Of a stretch of DNA of 64,000 nucleotides, positions 46,455-55,799 are shown in pieces; the stretch's first letter is position 1, and each line of letters opens with the position of its first letter. This DNA comes from Rhodanobacteraceae bacterium (GTDB lineage Bacteria > Pseudomonadota > Gammaproteobacteria > Xanthomonadales > Ahniellaceae), in assembly GCA_016708465.1 (NCBI GenBank), contig JADJFT010000003.1, positions 124,001 through 188,000 on the forward strand. The letters run 5' to 3'. A model generated the notes under the pieces. That model searched no databases. It was not told the DNA's origin and saw nothing but the letters and a program-made list of their open reading frames with translations. The position numbers were made by a program, and so were the translations under genes.

Positions 46455-47085
46455 GCGGGTTCTCTCGTATGTTTTTTTGTAGTGGAAGTGCGCGTGGCCT
46501 AAATTTGCCTCGGTCCCCAACGCGCGGCGTAGACGGCGAAACGCCGATCAACCCCCAAGTCGATCGGCGCGGGCCCGATAGTGTCCGTAGTGCGCTGCAC
46601 CATGCAATACCCAATTCGCCCCTGAGTGCCATTTTCCAGCAATCAGGCGATTTGGATTCTTGAGGTAGTCTTTTCTCATAACCGATCAAAATTCAATTTC
46701 TCAATCGGCCACCGCAAGGCCTGCATAGTCTTCCTCGAATGAAGTATCCGCCGCAGGATCACGCCGGCGTTTTGCGATGGCGTACAAGCGCAAGGTCGTG
46801 AAGATGGCCGAAGTCCAGGCTGGTGGCGAAGTCGGCGCGCGAACGTCGCGACCAGCGCGTGCATCCGAGCTACGCGCGCCCTGAGTTATTGGCCACGGCA
46901 CCCAATCAACTTCGGTTTGCTCAGCGTAGCTATTCGGTTGTGGATGGAAATTATCCCCGCAAGTGGATCAGTTCTGAGTGGACGTCAACATGGTCATGCC
47001 TTAATGCACGCGTTGGTGCTGAAAGCGCTCATTGAGACTGTAATCAAGCCGCCGTTCTCGCGCGGTTCGTCCGTAAATCGCTGAC
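46455..47085. other. Intergenic stretch with one IS3 scrap
   Basis: Upstream region of the amidase gene. A small inverted repeat CGCCGATC / GATCGGCG lies at about 46541-46567. An IS3-type transposase scrap lies at 46841-46909. Nothing else is recognised. Confidence 0.5.
46841..46909 (+). pseudogene. IS3-family OrfB scrap (RPELLATAPNQ)
   Basis: RRDQRVHPSYARPELLATAP then NQ matches the segment just before the DDE core of one IS3 subgroup (x-H-P-x-Y-x-K-P-E-L-L-A-T-x-P-N-Q). The core itself (W-S-W-D-I-T) is missing. Confidence 0.55.
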
Positions 47086-47415
47086 TTACTGTCCCTCGAA
47101 CCCGTTGCCGAAAATCGTCGGCGACAATGGCGCTGCGGTGCCCGCCCAGAAGAAACCGCCGGTGACAGCGAAGACGCCGCCGGTGGAGGGCTGCAGTGGA
47201 TCGGCATCGTGTTGGCCAATGCTGCCGCTGACGCTGAAAGCACCGCCACTGGCGCTGCCGCCGCCGTTGTTGATGGCGTAACGATCAACGGTGAAGCTGG
47301 TGCCTTGTATCGTGGTGGTGCCGTTGGCAGTGCCTACCGCCGGCGCGCTCGCGAACGCGCAAATGCCACCGAGCAGGCCGGCGAGGAATATCGGGCGCAA
47401 CATGAAGGTGATCAT
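47086..47415 (-). CDS. Small secreted protein ending IFGNGFEGQ
   Basis: 109 residues from ATG 47415 (MITFMLRPIFLAGLLGGICA, signal peptide ending AFASAPA). The mature part has RYAINNGGGSASGGAFSVSG then SIGQHDADP and GGVFAVTGGFFW, a short Gly/Ser-rich beta domain often seen in Lysobacterales secreted proteins. It ends LSPTIFGNGFEGQ. Its ATG overlaps the stop of the upstream propeller gene (ATGA at 47412-47415), so the two are coupled. Function unknown. Confidence 0.75.
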   Translation of the reverse strand: MITFMLRPIFLAGLLGGICAFASAPAVGTANGTTTIQGTSFTVDRYAINNGGGSASGGAFSVSGSIGQHDADPLQPSTGGVFAVTGGFFWAGTAAPLSPTIFGNGFEGQ

Positions 47416-49352
47416 TGGCAGGTCCTGTTGCCGCACTTGGCGACCTTGAGGGTTCCGGAACTGATGTCGGTGTAGCTGATGATCGGCAGCCCGTCGCTGC
47501 CGATGGCGATTGCGGTCCAGAGGCCGACGACGGCGCTGGGGTCATCGATCACGCTGATGGTTGCCGTTCCGGTGCATTGCGCGTTGGCGCACTTGGCCAC
47601 GCGCAGCGACTCGGAGACTTCGGCGTAATAGCTGATCACCGGCAGTCCATCGCTGCCGATGGCGATCGACGAGTACTCACCGACACCGGTGGGTGGATCG
47701 TCGACGGTGGTGATGGTGGCGGCTCCGGTGCACTGCGGGTTGCCACAACTGGCGACCTTCAGCGCTTTGGCGGTGAAGTCGTAGTAGCTGATGACCGGCC
47801 GCCCATCGCTGCTGATGGCGATCGAACTGAAGGCACCGACGGCATTGGCCGGATCATCGACGGTGGTCACGGTGGCGACACCGGTGCAGGCGCTGTTGGC
47901 GCACTTGGCCACCTTCAGCGTCGCCGCGGTGCCATCGAGATAACTGATCACCGGGAAGCCATCGGCACCGATGGCGATTGCAGTATCGAAACCGACGGCA
48001 TTGGCCGGGTCGTCGACTGTGCTGATCGTGGCCGCGCCGCTGCAGGCCGCATCGGTGCAGTTGGCCACCTTCAGAAAGCCGCCTCCCGCCTCGTCGAGGT
48101 AGCTGATCACCGGCAGCCCGTCAGTCCCGATGGCGATCGATGAGGAACTGCCGGCAGTAGCCGTGGCGTCGATGCCGAGGATGGTCGCCGCGCCGGTGCA
48201 GGCAGGCGTCACGCAGCGCGCTACGTTGAGTCCGCCGGCACCATCGACGTAGCTGATCATGGGCAAACCATCCTGACCGACGGCGATCGAGGTGCGCACG
48301 GCAAACGGGAAGATCGAAGCGGAGACGGCGGTGACAGTCGCTGCAGTGCAGGCGCTGTTGGCGCATTTGGCGACCTTGAGCGATTCGGCGACCTCGTCGA
48401 AGTAGCTGATCACCGGCAGGCCGTCGAGCCCGATGGCGATGTCGGTCCCCTGACCGACCTGGTTCGCCGGGTTGTCCACGGTCGTGATCGTGGTGACTCC
48501 TGGCAGATCGCTGCACAACGCGCTGCCGTCGGGATTGATGCCGCGCAAGTAGGTGGCCAGCGGACAGCTGCTGCTGACACGCGCCTGCACCTCGTTGGTG
48601 TTGATCTGCGCCAGACCGACGCCACCGGCGGCGATGGCGATGCTGCCGCTGGCGCTGATCGGGCCGCCAGTGAGACCTGCGCCGGTGGCGATGCTGGTGA
48701 CCGTGCCGCCACTATTGGCATCGGCGGTGCAGACGACCGTGCCGTCGGCGTTCACCTGGCGCAGGTACTGGCCGAGCGGGCAGTTGTTGCTGATACGGCT
48801 CTGGATCAGCGTAGTGTCGACGCTGAGCGTGCCGCTGGCGGTGATGCTGCCGCCCGTGAGTCCGGCCCCGGCGCTGACGCTGGTGACGCTGCCGCCGCTG
48901 TCGGCATCGATACCATCGGCGAATCCGGCCGGCACTCCGGTCAAACCCAGCCAGGGCGCCGCGCTTGCCGCATTTGCGCGCAGCGCTTCGGGCGCCGGGC
49001 GCACCAGTTGTCGCGGCAACATTGGCGTGTAAGCGTCGCTGCTGGCGCCGGGGCGCACGCGCAGTTCGAGGAAACGCTCCTGTCCGACGAACGCACTGCT
49101 GCCGAAGTCGAGCGTGATGGTGAACAGACCGGCTTCGACCGGCACGTCAGGCGCGTCCGGCGCGCAGCCGAGCGCGGTCGGATTGACCGGACTGTCGTAG
49201 AGGCACGCCTGCAAGTCATAGAGACCATTGGCGGGCTGCCCCGATTCCTTGAGTTGGCCCTGATAGGTGAAGGCGGTGCCGAGCGTCTGCGCAGCCATTG
49301 GCGATGCGACAGCGACAAGCAGACATGAGACAAGCAGCGAATAGCGTTTCAT
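47412..49352 (-). CDS. Secreted stalk-and-repeat protein, copy A
   Basis: 646 residues from ATG 49352 (MKRYSLLVSCLLVAVASPMA, signal peptide), AGGGAT upstream. N-terminal domain TLGTAFTYQGQLKESGQPAN to FLELRVRPG; then two GSVTSVSAGAGLTGG-like stalk units; then about seven repeats of 48-50 residues with the core SIAIGxDGLPVISYYD then LKVAKCANxxC and ATITTVDDP, probably forming a beta-propeller with paired cysteines. The last repeat ends KVAKCGNRTCQ. There is no F-x-x-G-F-E tail here, but the coupled downstream gene encodes one. Paralogue of the next gene upstream. Confidence 0.85.
   Translation of the reverse strand: MKRYSLLVSCLLVAVASPMAAQTLGTAFTYQGQLKESGQPANGLYDLQACLYDSPVNPTALGCAPDAPDVPVEAGLFTITLDFGSSAFVGQERFLELRVRPGASSDAYTPMLPRQLVRPAPEALRANAASAAPWLGLTGVPAGFADGIDADSGGSVTSVSAGAGLTGGSITASGTLSVDTTLIQSRISNNCPLGQYLRQVNADGTVVCTADANSGGTVTSIATGAGLTGGPISASGSIAIAAGGVGLAQINTNEVQARVSSSCPLATYLRGINPDGSALCSDLPGVTTITTVDNPANQVGQGTDIAIGLDGLPVISYFDEVAESLKVAKCANSACTAATVTAVSASIFPFAVRTSIAVGQDGLPMISYVDGAGGLNVARCVTPACTGAATILGIDATATAGSSSSIAIGTDGLPVISYLDEAGGGFLKVANCTDAACSGAATISTVDDPANAVGFDTAIAIGADGFPVISYLDGTAATLKVAKCANSACTGVATVTTVDDPANAVGAFSSIAISSDGRPVISYYDFTAKALKVASCGNPQCTGAATITTVDDPPTGVGEYSSIAIGSDGLPVISYYAEVSESLRVAKCANAQCTGTATISVIDDPSAVVGLWTAIAIGSDGLPIISYTDISSGTLKVAKCGNRTCQ
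48581..49292 (-). repeat. 712-base segment almost identical to 50557-51267
   Basis: The N-terminal and stalk coding parts of the two paralogues are nearly identical (one base missing at 51104-51105 and a few substitutions), while the propeller parts clearly differ. This suggests recent duplication or gene conversion. Confidence 0.93.
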
Positions 49353-49393
49353 GAGAGATCCCTGGTAGCCCAATGGTTTTGTTCGGGAATGGA

Positions 49394-51327
49394 CTAGCGG
49401 CAACTCAGCGTTCCGCACTTGGCGACGACCAGCGTCCCGATGAAGTCGCCGCGGTAGCCGATCACCGGCAAGCCGTCGCGGCCGATGGCGAGCGAGGATC
49501 GCGATGCAACGAGTGGAAGCGATTCATCGAGCGTGGTGATCGTGGCCGCACCGGTGCAACCGGCATTGGCGCAGCGGGCGACCTTGATCGCGCCGACGTT
49601 GAGATCGTTGTAACTGATCACCGGCAGGCCGTCGCTGCCGATGCCGATCGAGGAATAATTGCCGGAGTGGGTCGCCGGGCCGTCGACGGTGGTGATCGTG
49701 GCCGCTCCGGTGCAACTGGTGTTGGCGCAATGGGCCACCTTGAGCGATCCAGGCACCCCATCGTGGTAGCTGACCAGCGGTCGACCGTCGCTGCCGATGG
49801 CGATGGAGGTAGTCAGGATAATCGCTGGGTTGCTGTCGACGGTGGTCACCACGGCTGCTCCGGTGCACGCGGCGTTGGCGCACTTGGCTACCTTGAGCAG
49901 GCCGCCGCCGGCATCGTCGAGGTAGCTGATCACCGGTCGGCCATCGTCGCCGATCGCAATGTCGATGGCATCGCCGGGCGGGTTGGCATCGACCGTGGTC
50001 AGCGTGACCGCGCCGCTGCACGCGGCGTTGCTGCATTTGGCCACCTTCAGGGTACTGGCGGTCGACTCGTAATAGGCGATCACCGGCAGGTCGTCGTGGC
50101 CGATGGCGATGGCGGCCTGGCCCACCGTGGTGGCCGCGTCCACCAGACTGATCGTGGCAACACCGCTGCACGCTGCGTTGCTGCACTTGGCCACCTTGAG
50201 CTTGCCGACGCTGCCATCGATATAGCTGATCACCGGCAGTCCATCGGCAGGTATGGCGAGCGAGGAGAAGTAGCCCACCTCGTTGACCGGGTCGTCGACA
50301 ACGCTGATCGTGGCCGCACCGGTACACGCCGAGTTGGCGCATTTGGCGACTTTCAGCACGCCTGCGGAGACATCTGCGTAGCTGATCACCGGCAGGCCAT
50401 CGAGGCCGATGGCGAGAGACGCGTCGTTGCCGACGTCGTTGGCGGGGTTGTCCAGCGTGGTGATCCGCGCCACGCCGGGCAACTCGCTGCACAGCACCGT
50501 ACCGTCGGCGTTGATGCCACGCAGATAGGTGCCGAGCGCACACCCGTTGCTGACGCGCGCCTGCACCTCGTTGGTGTTGATCTGCGCCAGACCGACGCCA
50601 CCGGCGGCGATGGCGATGCTGCCGCTGGCGCTGATCGGGCCGCCAGTGAGACCTGCGCCGGTGGCGATGCTGGTGACCGTGCCGCCACTATTGGCATCGG
50701 CGGTGCAGACGACCGTGCCGTCGGCGTTCACCTGGCGCAGGTACTGGCCGAGCGGGCAGTTGTTGCTGATACGGCTCTGGATCAGCGTAGTGTCGACGCT
50801 GAGCGTGCCGCTGGCGGTGATGCTGCCGCCCGTGAGTCCGGCCCCGGCGCTGACGCTGGTGACGCTGCCGCCGCTGTCGGCATCGATACCATCGGCGAAT
50901 CCGGCCGGCACTCCGGTCAAACCCAGCCAGGGCGCCGCGCTTGCCGCATTTGCGCGCAGCGCTTCGGGCGCCGGGCGCACCAGTTGTCGCGGCAACATTG
51001 GCGTGTAAGCGTCGCTGCTGGCGCCGGGGCGCACGCGCAATTCGAGGAAACGCTCCTGTCCGACGAACGCACTGCTGCCGAAGTCGAGCGTGATGGTGAA
51101 CAGACGGCTTCGACCGGCACGTCAGGCGCGTCCGGCGCGCAGCCGAGCGCGGTCGGATTGACCGGACTGTCGTAGAGGCACGCCTGCAAGTCATAGAGAC
51201 CATTGGCGGGCTGCCCCGATTCCTTGAGTTGGCCCTGATAGGTGAAGGCGGTGCCGAGCGTCTGCGCCGACAGCGGGGCCGCGAACGTGAGCATCAGACC
51301 GATGACGAACAGTGTGTGGCGAGTCAT
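49394..51327 (-). CDS. Secreted stalk-and-repeat protein, copy B, frameshifted
   Basis: About 644 residues from ATG 51327 (MTRHTLFVIGLMLTFAAPLS, signal peptide unlike copy A). The rest has the same layout as copy A: TFTYQGQ-type domain, two GLTGG stalk units, and about eight propeller repeats (SSLAIPADGLPVISYIDG, LKVAKCSNAAC, ATISLVDA and so on), ending VVAKCGTLSCR. Against copy A one C is missing at 51104-51105, which breaks the frame within VPVEAGLFTITLDFG. Copy A follows 41 bases downstream and the sigma-factor gene lies upstream, all in one direction. Confidence 0.85.
50557..51267 (-). repeat. 711-base segment almost identical to 48581-49292
   Basis: Second copy of the N-terminal/stalk coding repeat, direct orientation, offset 1,976 bases. 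It carries the one-base deletion that breaks copy B. Confidence 0.93.
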
Positions 51328-51459
51328 GAGAGATCCAGTCTGGGTGGGTCTCTTGCTTAAGCACGCTTTGGCGGCGAAAGTGCTCACGCGAGACTGCAAC
51401 GTCGGCGAGCGGAGCAGGAATGCAGCGCGCCAGTCCGCCGCGGACACTGGCCCAAAAAT

Positions 51460-51476
51460 GGCTTTGGATTTCCTGT
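51460..51476 (+). repeat. Short dispersed motif, also at 18018-18034
   Basis: GGCTTTGGATTTCCTGT is exactly shared with 18018-18034, and the preceding bases are similar (cccaaaa). Related forms lie at 24181-24210 (plus) and 21689-21709 (minus). All are outside genes. Confidence 0.6.
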
Positions 51477-51500
51477 CCTTTCGCGTGGCGGCCTAGGCCA

Positions 51501-52070
51501 TCAACCCGGCGCGACCGGTTGACCATCCAGCAGGTACATGCGCGCCAACTCCCAGTGGCGGCGCACGGTGCGTTCGTTCTGCTGGCGTGCGCTGGCGATT
51601 TCGGAAAAAGTCATGCCGGCGAAATAATGCAGCATGACCAGACTGGCCAACTCTGGATCCACCGCTTCCAGCTTGTTCAGCGCCTGATCCATGGCCAGCA
51701 ATTCATCCAGCGGCCGTTCGCCGCCGACCAATCCGTCGGTGAGCGTGGCGACAATCAGGCCCGCACCATGGCGCGGTGTCAGGTGCTGGCGGCAGGCATC
51801 AATGACGATCTGGCGCATGGCGCGGGCGAACAATCGATAGAAATGCTCGCTGTCCTGTGCTTCGTTGAGCGCAGAATCAGACAGCTTGATGTAAGCCTCG
51901 TGGACCAATGCCGTGGGATTCAGGGTGGCCTGTCCGCTCGCGCGACGCAGCGATTGACTGGCAATGCGCCGCAGCGCCGCATAGGTGAGATCAAACAACT
52001 GCTGATCGACATCGCTGCGGCCACTGCGTGCCGCATCAAGCAAAGAGGTGAAGTCTTGCGGAGTGGACAT
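51501..52070 (-). CDS. ECF sigma factor, kinase-associated type
   Basis: 189 residues with sigma region 2 (LFDLTYAALRRIASQSLRR, LVHEAYIKLSD, FYRLFARAMRQIVIDACRQ) and region 4 (LVMLHYFAGMTFSEIASARQ then NERTVRRHWELARMYL). The A-L-V-H-E-A-Y-x-K-L signature places it in a group common next to Ser/Thr kinases with TPR tails. No anti-sigma gene is nearby; in a related system (EcfP-PknT of Vibrio) the kinase activates the sigma factor by phosphorylation. The kinase gene ends 170 bases upstream, and the secreted-protein genes follow downstream. Its targets are not known. Confidence 0.88.
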   Translation of the reverse strand: MSTPQDFTSLLDAARSGRSDVDQQLFDLTYAALRRIASQSLRRASGQATLNPTALVHEAYIKLSDSALNEAQDSEHFYRLFARAMRQIVIDACRQHLTPRHGAGLIVATLTDGLVGGERPLDELLAMDQALNKLEAVDPELASLVMLHYFAGMTFSEIASARQQNERTVRRHWELARMYLLDGQPVAPG

Positions 52071-52240
52071 GGGCGCTTGGCGATGGCGATCGGCAGGGGT
52101 GACTCAGCGCAAAGTCTACTCTTGACGAATGGGTCGAGTTGATCCGTCCGAGGGTGCGTGGTTTTGGTCGATTTGGAAGAGTTCGGTCGCGGGCCAACGA
52201 CTGCCGCAGTGACAGGGAAACCGTGCACTCGGATTCAGCC

Positions 52241-54928
52241 TCAATCCCGGCGCTTGAAGTCGGGAACATGGCTGAGCGTGCGCGCGATGGCTCGATCGCT
52301 GGGCATATTCAGGCTTAGCTGTTCGACCGCGAGCATGAACCAGCGCTGCGCTTCATCTTCAAGCTTCTGATGCTGCAGGATGGCGGCAAAGTAGATGGCG
52401 GCTTCGGCGCGATGATTGGGGGCGATGTCTTTATCGACGTACATCTGATTGACTTGCTCGCGCAAGGCGACGAGATCGGCCTGCATCTGCCCACTGCGAG
52501 TAGCGGCGAGCGCGCACACCAGTGCAAAGCGCTTCGCTGGCTGGCTCTGGCTATGTTCCGCGGCAAACAGTGCGCGGGCCTGATCGCAGGTGGCCAATAC
52601 CGCATCGTTGCGATGTTCCACGAGCTGGACTTGCGCTCGTTGCAACAGGGCAGCGGACAACTTCCGATGCTTGGGCGTGGTCATTGCCGATATCACGCCT
52701 TCCAGAATTTCATTGGCTGCGGAAGTTTCGCCGCGCAGGAAGTGAATCTGCGCAACAAAGCGTTGCCAGATTTTCGTTTCCGTGGCGTTTTCTCCCAGTT
52801 GCCGGATGCAAATCTCAATCGCAGCATCCACCTGGCGTCGCGCTTCGTCGAGGTCATCCACGCCAATGGCGATGACTGCCAGTGAGCCGTGGATATAAGC
52901 CATGCGCGCCGCTCCGCCGCCGGGACTGGCGGCGAGCAATTCGCCCGCGCGTTCGATGTTGGGCTTGGCCTCGAGATATCGGCCAAGCCCAATCAGCGTC
53001 GAGCCGATATTGTTGTAGTCCACCGCCAGTTGCGGAGAATCGGCACCGTAGATCGCAATGCGATCGGCCAGATTGTGTTGTCCAATGGCCAGCGCTTCGC
53101 GCAGATGGCCTTGTGCGTTGGCATTGATCAACATGGTGGTGCGCACCACGATCAAATCACGACGTTCCGTCTCGGTAGGCGGCTCGGGTGCCTCGGCTGC
53201 GATCGATTGCTCGGCCAAATTCAATGCTTCGCTGAGGTTGGCTTGCGATTCTTCAATTCGGGCCATGCGCGCAAGCACTTGGCCGCGCATGGTCAGGCCT
53301 TCAATCAAGGCGTGGCCGTGATTCTCCACTGCGCGGGCGCGCTGGATGGCCACGTCAAGCAAGTCGATGGCGCGATCGTGTTCATCGAGTTCGGTCAGCA
53401 ACTGGGCGAACATCATGCCCAGTTCGATCTGCTCTTGCGGCGCTTCGGCCAGGTCAGCATCAATGCTTGGAAGCAGGTTGATGACCCAGTCGCGCATGGT
53501 CAAGCGGCTGCCATCAGGGTTCTTGCTGGCTTGCGCTTCGCGTAGGCGATTGCCGATAAAATTTCGCGTGATTTCCGAGTGCGCCGCAGCTTCTTCGGCA
53601 CGCAGCCGCTGTGTTTGTTCGGAACTCGCCGCCGCGCGAGCGACATGCGCTTGTTGGATGGCGACCGCACTGATGGCCAGCAGACCCAGCAGCGCCACGA
53701 CGATGGTCGCGCTGAGTGTCCGATGACGATTGACCAAGCGCTCAAAGCGATACCAGTTGCTATTGCCCTTGGCCGCCAATGCGCGGCCATCGAGCAGCGC
53801 GCGCAGTTCATCGGCAAATGCATCGGCCGAGGAATAGCGGTCTTCCGGTCGTTTCGCCATCGCCTTCTGCAGCACGGAATTGAGATCTCCGCGCAAGCGG
53901 CGCACACGCCGCATGCCGCCCGGCACCGATAGGTGCGCCATTTCGCGTGTGTTCAACGGCGCCGGATCGGTCTCGCAAACCGCCTGGGCCCAAGCCAGGC
54001 GTGCGCTTGCCGAGCCGCCATAGGGCAGGCGCTCGCTAAGCAAAACGTAAGTTAGAACCCCGAGTTGATAAAGATCGGTAGCCACGGTGACCGGATCGCC
54101 GCGAAACTGTTCCGGTGCCGCGTATTCCGGCGTCATTGGCCCGATGTCGGCCTGCGTCAATTCCGGCCCGATCTCCCCGGCAATCAACTTGGCGATGCCG
54201 AAATCGAGCAGTTTGACGTGGCCATCGTTGTCGAGCATCACATTGCTCGGTTTCAGGTCCCGATGCACGACCAAATGCCGATGCGCATGGGCCAGCGCCT
54301 CGCTGACCGTGATCAGCCATTGCAATCGAAGCTGCAGCGGTGCGTGCTGGCGCTTGGCCGCGTCGAGTATGGATTCGCCGGCGACGTATTCCAGTACCAG
54401 ATAGGGCTCACCCCGGTCTGACTCGCCGGCATCGATCAATTGCGCGATGTTGGGATGGCGCAAGGCCGAGAGAATTTTTTGCTCACGCAGAAAGCGTTCA
54501 CGCAGTTGCGGACCGGTTTCCGCCATCAGCTTCAGCGCCACCTGATGCACATAGCCCTGATGGCGACGCTCGGCCTTGAACACCGCCCCCATGCCGCCGC
54601 GACCGAGTAAATCCAGCAAGCGATAGGGGCCGAGCTGACTACCGACCAGAGATGCCGCGCGATCATTCAGGGGCGAGGCTTGGGCCACCAACGGCAAGCC
54701 ATCAGCGAGTTCATGCAATGGTCGATCCAACAAATGATTGTTGCTTGCGCGGCCCAGCATTCGTGCCAGTGCTGCGCCCAGTTCGGGATGGTTCTGATTG
54801 ACCTCCGCCAGGTAGTCGACGCGCTCGTCGCCTTCCAGATCCAGTGCGTGATCCAGCAGCGGACGCAGCTTGCGCCATTGCGGTTCCGTCACCTGCGAGG
54901 TGCCTAGAACGCCGCTGCGATCAGACAT
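52241..54928 (-). CDS. Membrane Ser/Thr protein kinase with TPR region
   Basis: 895 residues from ATG 54928 (MSDRSGVLGTSQ), with GAGGGG upstream; a start nine codons earlier is possible. Kinase domain at about 100-385: LLGRGGMGAVFKAE near 109, VALKLM, HRDLKPSNV near 219, LLDFGIAK near 241, YAAPEQF, all catalytic residues present (RD type). One membrane helix lies near 402-421 (IVVALLGLLAISAVAIQQA). The outer part has TPR-like helices (LTELDEHDRAIDLLDVAIQR, YNNIGSTLIGLGRYLEAKPN). It lies upstream of the ECF sigma gene in the same direction, so it probably controls that factor. Confidence 0.92.
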   Translation of the reverse strand: MSDRSGVLGTSQVTEPQWRKLRPLLDHALDLEGDERVDYLAEVNQNHPELGAALARMLGRASNNHLLDRPLHELADGLPLVAQASPLNDRAASLVGSQLGPYRLLDLLGRGGMGAVFKAERRHQGYVHQVALKLMAETGPQLRERFLREQKILSALRHPNIAQLIDAGESDRGEPYLVLEYVAGESILDAAKRQHAPLQLRLQWLITVSEALAHAHRHLVVHRDLKPSNVMLDNDGHVKLLDFGIAKLIAGEIGPELTQADIGPMTPEYAAPEQFRGDPVTVATDLYQLGVLTYVLLSERLPYGGSASARLAWAQAVCETDPAPLNTREMAHLSVPGGMRRVRRLRGDLNSVLQKAMAKRPEDRYSSADAFADELRALLDGRALAAKGNSNWYRFERLVNRHRTLSATIVVALLGLLAISAVAIQQAHVARAAASSEQTQRLRAEEAAAHSEITRNFIGNRLREAQASKNPDGSRLTMRDWVINLLPSIDADLAEAPQEQIELGMMFAQLLTELDEHDRAIDLLDVAIQRARAVENHGHALIEGLTMRGQVLARMARIEESQANLSEALNLAEQSIAAEAPEPPTETERRDLIVVRTTMLINANAQGHLREALAIGQHNLADRIAIYGADSPQLAVDYNNIGSTLIGLGRYLEAKPNIERAGELLAASPGGGAARMAYIHGSLAVIAIGVDDLDEARRQVDAAIEICIRQLGENATETKIWQRFVAQIHFLRGETSAANEILEGVISAMTTPKHRKLSAALLQRAQVQLVEHRNDAVLATCDQARALFAAEHSQSQPAKRFALVCALAATRSGQMQADLVALREQVNQMYVDKDIAPNHRAEAAIYFAAILQHQKLEDEAQRWFMLAVEQLSLNMPSDRAIARTLSHVPDFKRRD

Positions 54929-55346
54929 GAAACATTGCCCCTCTCGATGGACCAATTCCGCAATTCAAGGTGGCTTCCGGCGCTCAAGTCCAGTGTACTG
55001 TCCGAAGTGTTTCAGCGTGCATTGCTGCGCAGGGGCGCCGCAACCGCAACCGAACCCGCTCATGGGGCCATCGCTCATTCTTGATGGGCGAGCCATCCAC
55101 TCGCAACTGGGCCTGGTTGCCGACATCCAACCGCTTCCAGAGCCATCCGCTCCAGAGCCACCGAGTGCGCCGCAATCGTGCGTATTCTCGGCGACCTCGG
55201 CGAACCCGGTCGCACACCACAAGCGCGCCGATCCGCGGTCTTCTTCATGGCGCGATGCAGCAACGGGATGACCTAGACAGCCGCAGGTTGCGCCCCCTGA
55301 TCCGCCGACCGACGTCATGCTCGGACCGTGAGCAACAGCGTTGCTG
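54929..55346. other. Intergenic stretch upstream of the kinase gene
   Basis: 418 bases between the end of the small secreted-protein gene and the kinase start. No gene, known repeat or clear promoter could be placed. Confidence 0.5.
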
Positions 55347-55799
55347 CTATTGCCAGTCGGCGTCATCCCACGAGCCATCATCCCAGTTCAGAACGGCAGG
55401 CCCGGCCACGCAGGTGGCGTTGATATTGTCCACCGGTGTACTGACCAAGGTGCCGGTCGCATTGACCAGGGTGCAGGTTTGGCTGGTTGGTTGCGTGGTA
55501 ATTGTCACAACGTAACCGGTGCCGGGGGGCGCGGAATTGGCAAAGGTATACAGACGCAACGCGCCGCCCTGGGCGGAGACCGGTTTGTCTTCGCTGACCG
55601 TGCCCGCTGCGAGGTGCAGCACCAGTCCGTTGCCGCTGAGGCCGCTAACCTCGCCACCCAGCGTGCAGCAAGGCTCAAAGCCGTCGGCGAAGATGCGGTC
55701 AGCCGCGCTCGCCGACGCCGTCACGACAGCCAGGCTGAGCGCGAAAGAAAGCAAGATCATGCGCATGGCATTGGTCGTGGTGAATTGCATGCCGCGCAT
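55347..55799 (-). CDS. Small secreted protein with F-A-D-G-F-E at the mature N-terminus
   Basis: 150 residues. The ATG at 55799 overlaps the stop of the upstream gene (TGATG). The signal peptide (MILLSFALSLAVVTASASAA region) is followed at once by DRIFADGFEPCCTLGG, so the F-x-D-G-F-E motif is near the mature N-terminus here. The rest is a beta domain (GGEVSGLSGNGLVLHLAAG to YVVTITTQPTSQTCTLVNAT) as found repeated in other secreted proteins, and the end is acidic (LNWDDGSWDDADWQ). Function unknown. Confidence 0.75.
   Translation of the reverse strand: MRGMQFTTTNAMRMILLSFALSLAVVTASASAADRIFADGFEPCCTLGGEVSGLSGNGLVLHLAAGTVSEDKPVSAQGGALRLYTFANSAPPGTGYVVTITTQPTSQTCTLVNATGTLVSTPVDNINATCVAGPAVLNWDDGSWDDADWQ

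Noticed and set aside
49373..51175. 600-codon open frame on the plus strand
   Set aside because: Antisense to the repeat-protein gene copy B; repeats in the sense gene create a repeated antisense frame.
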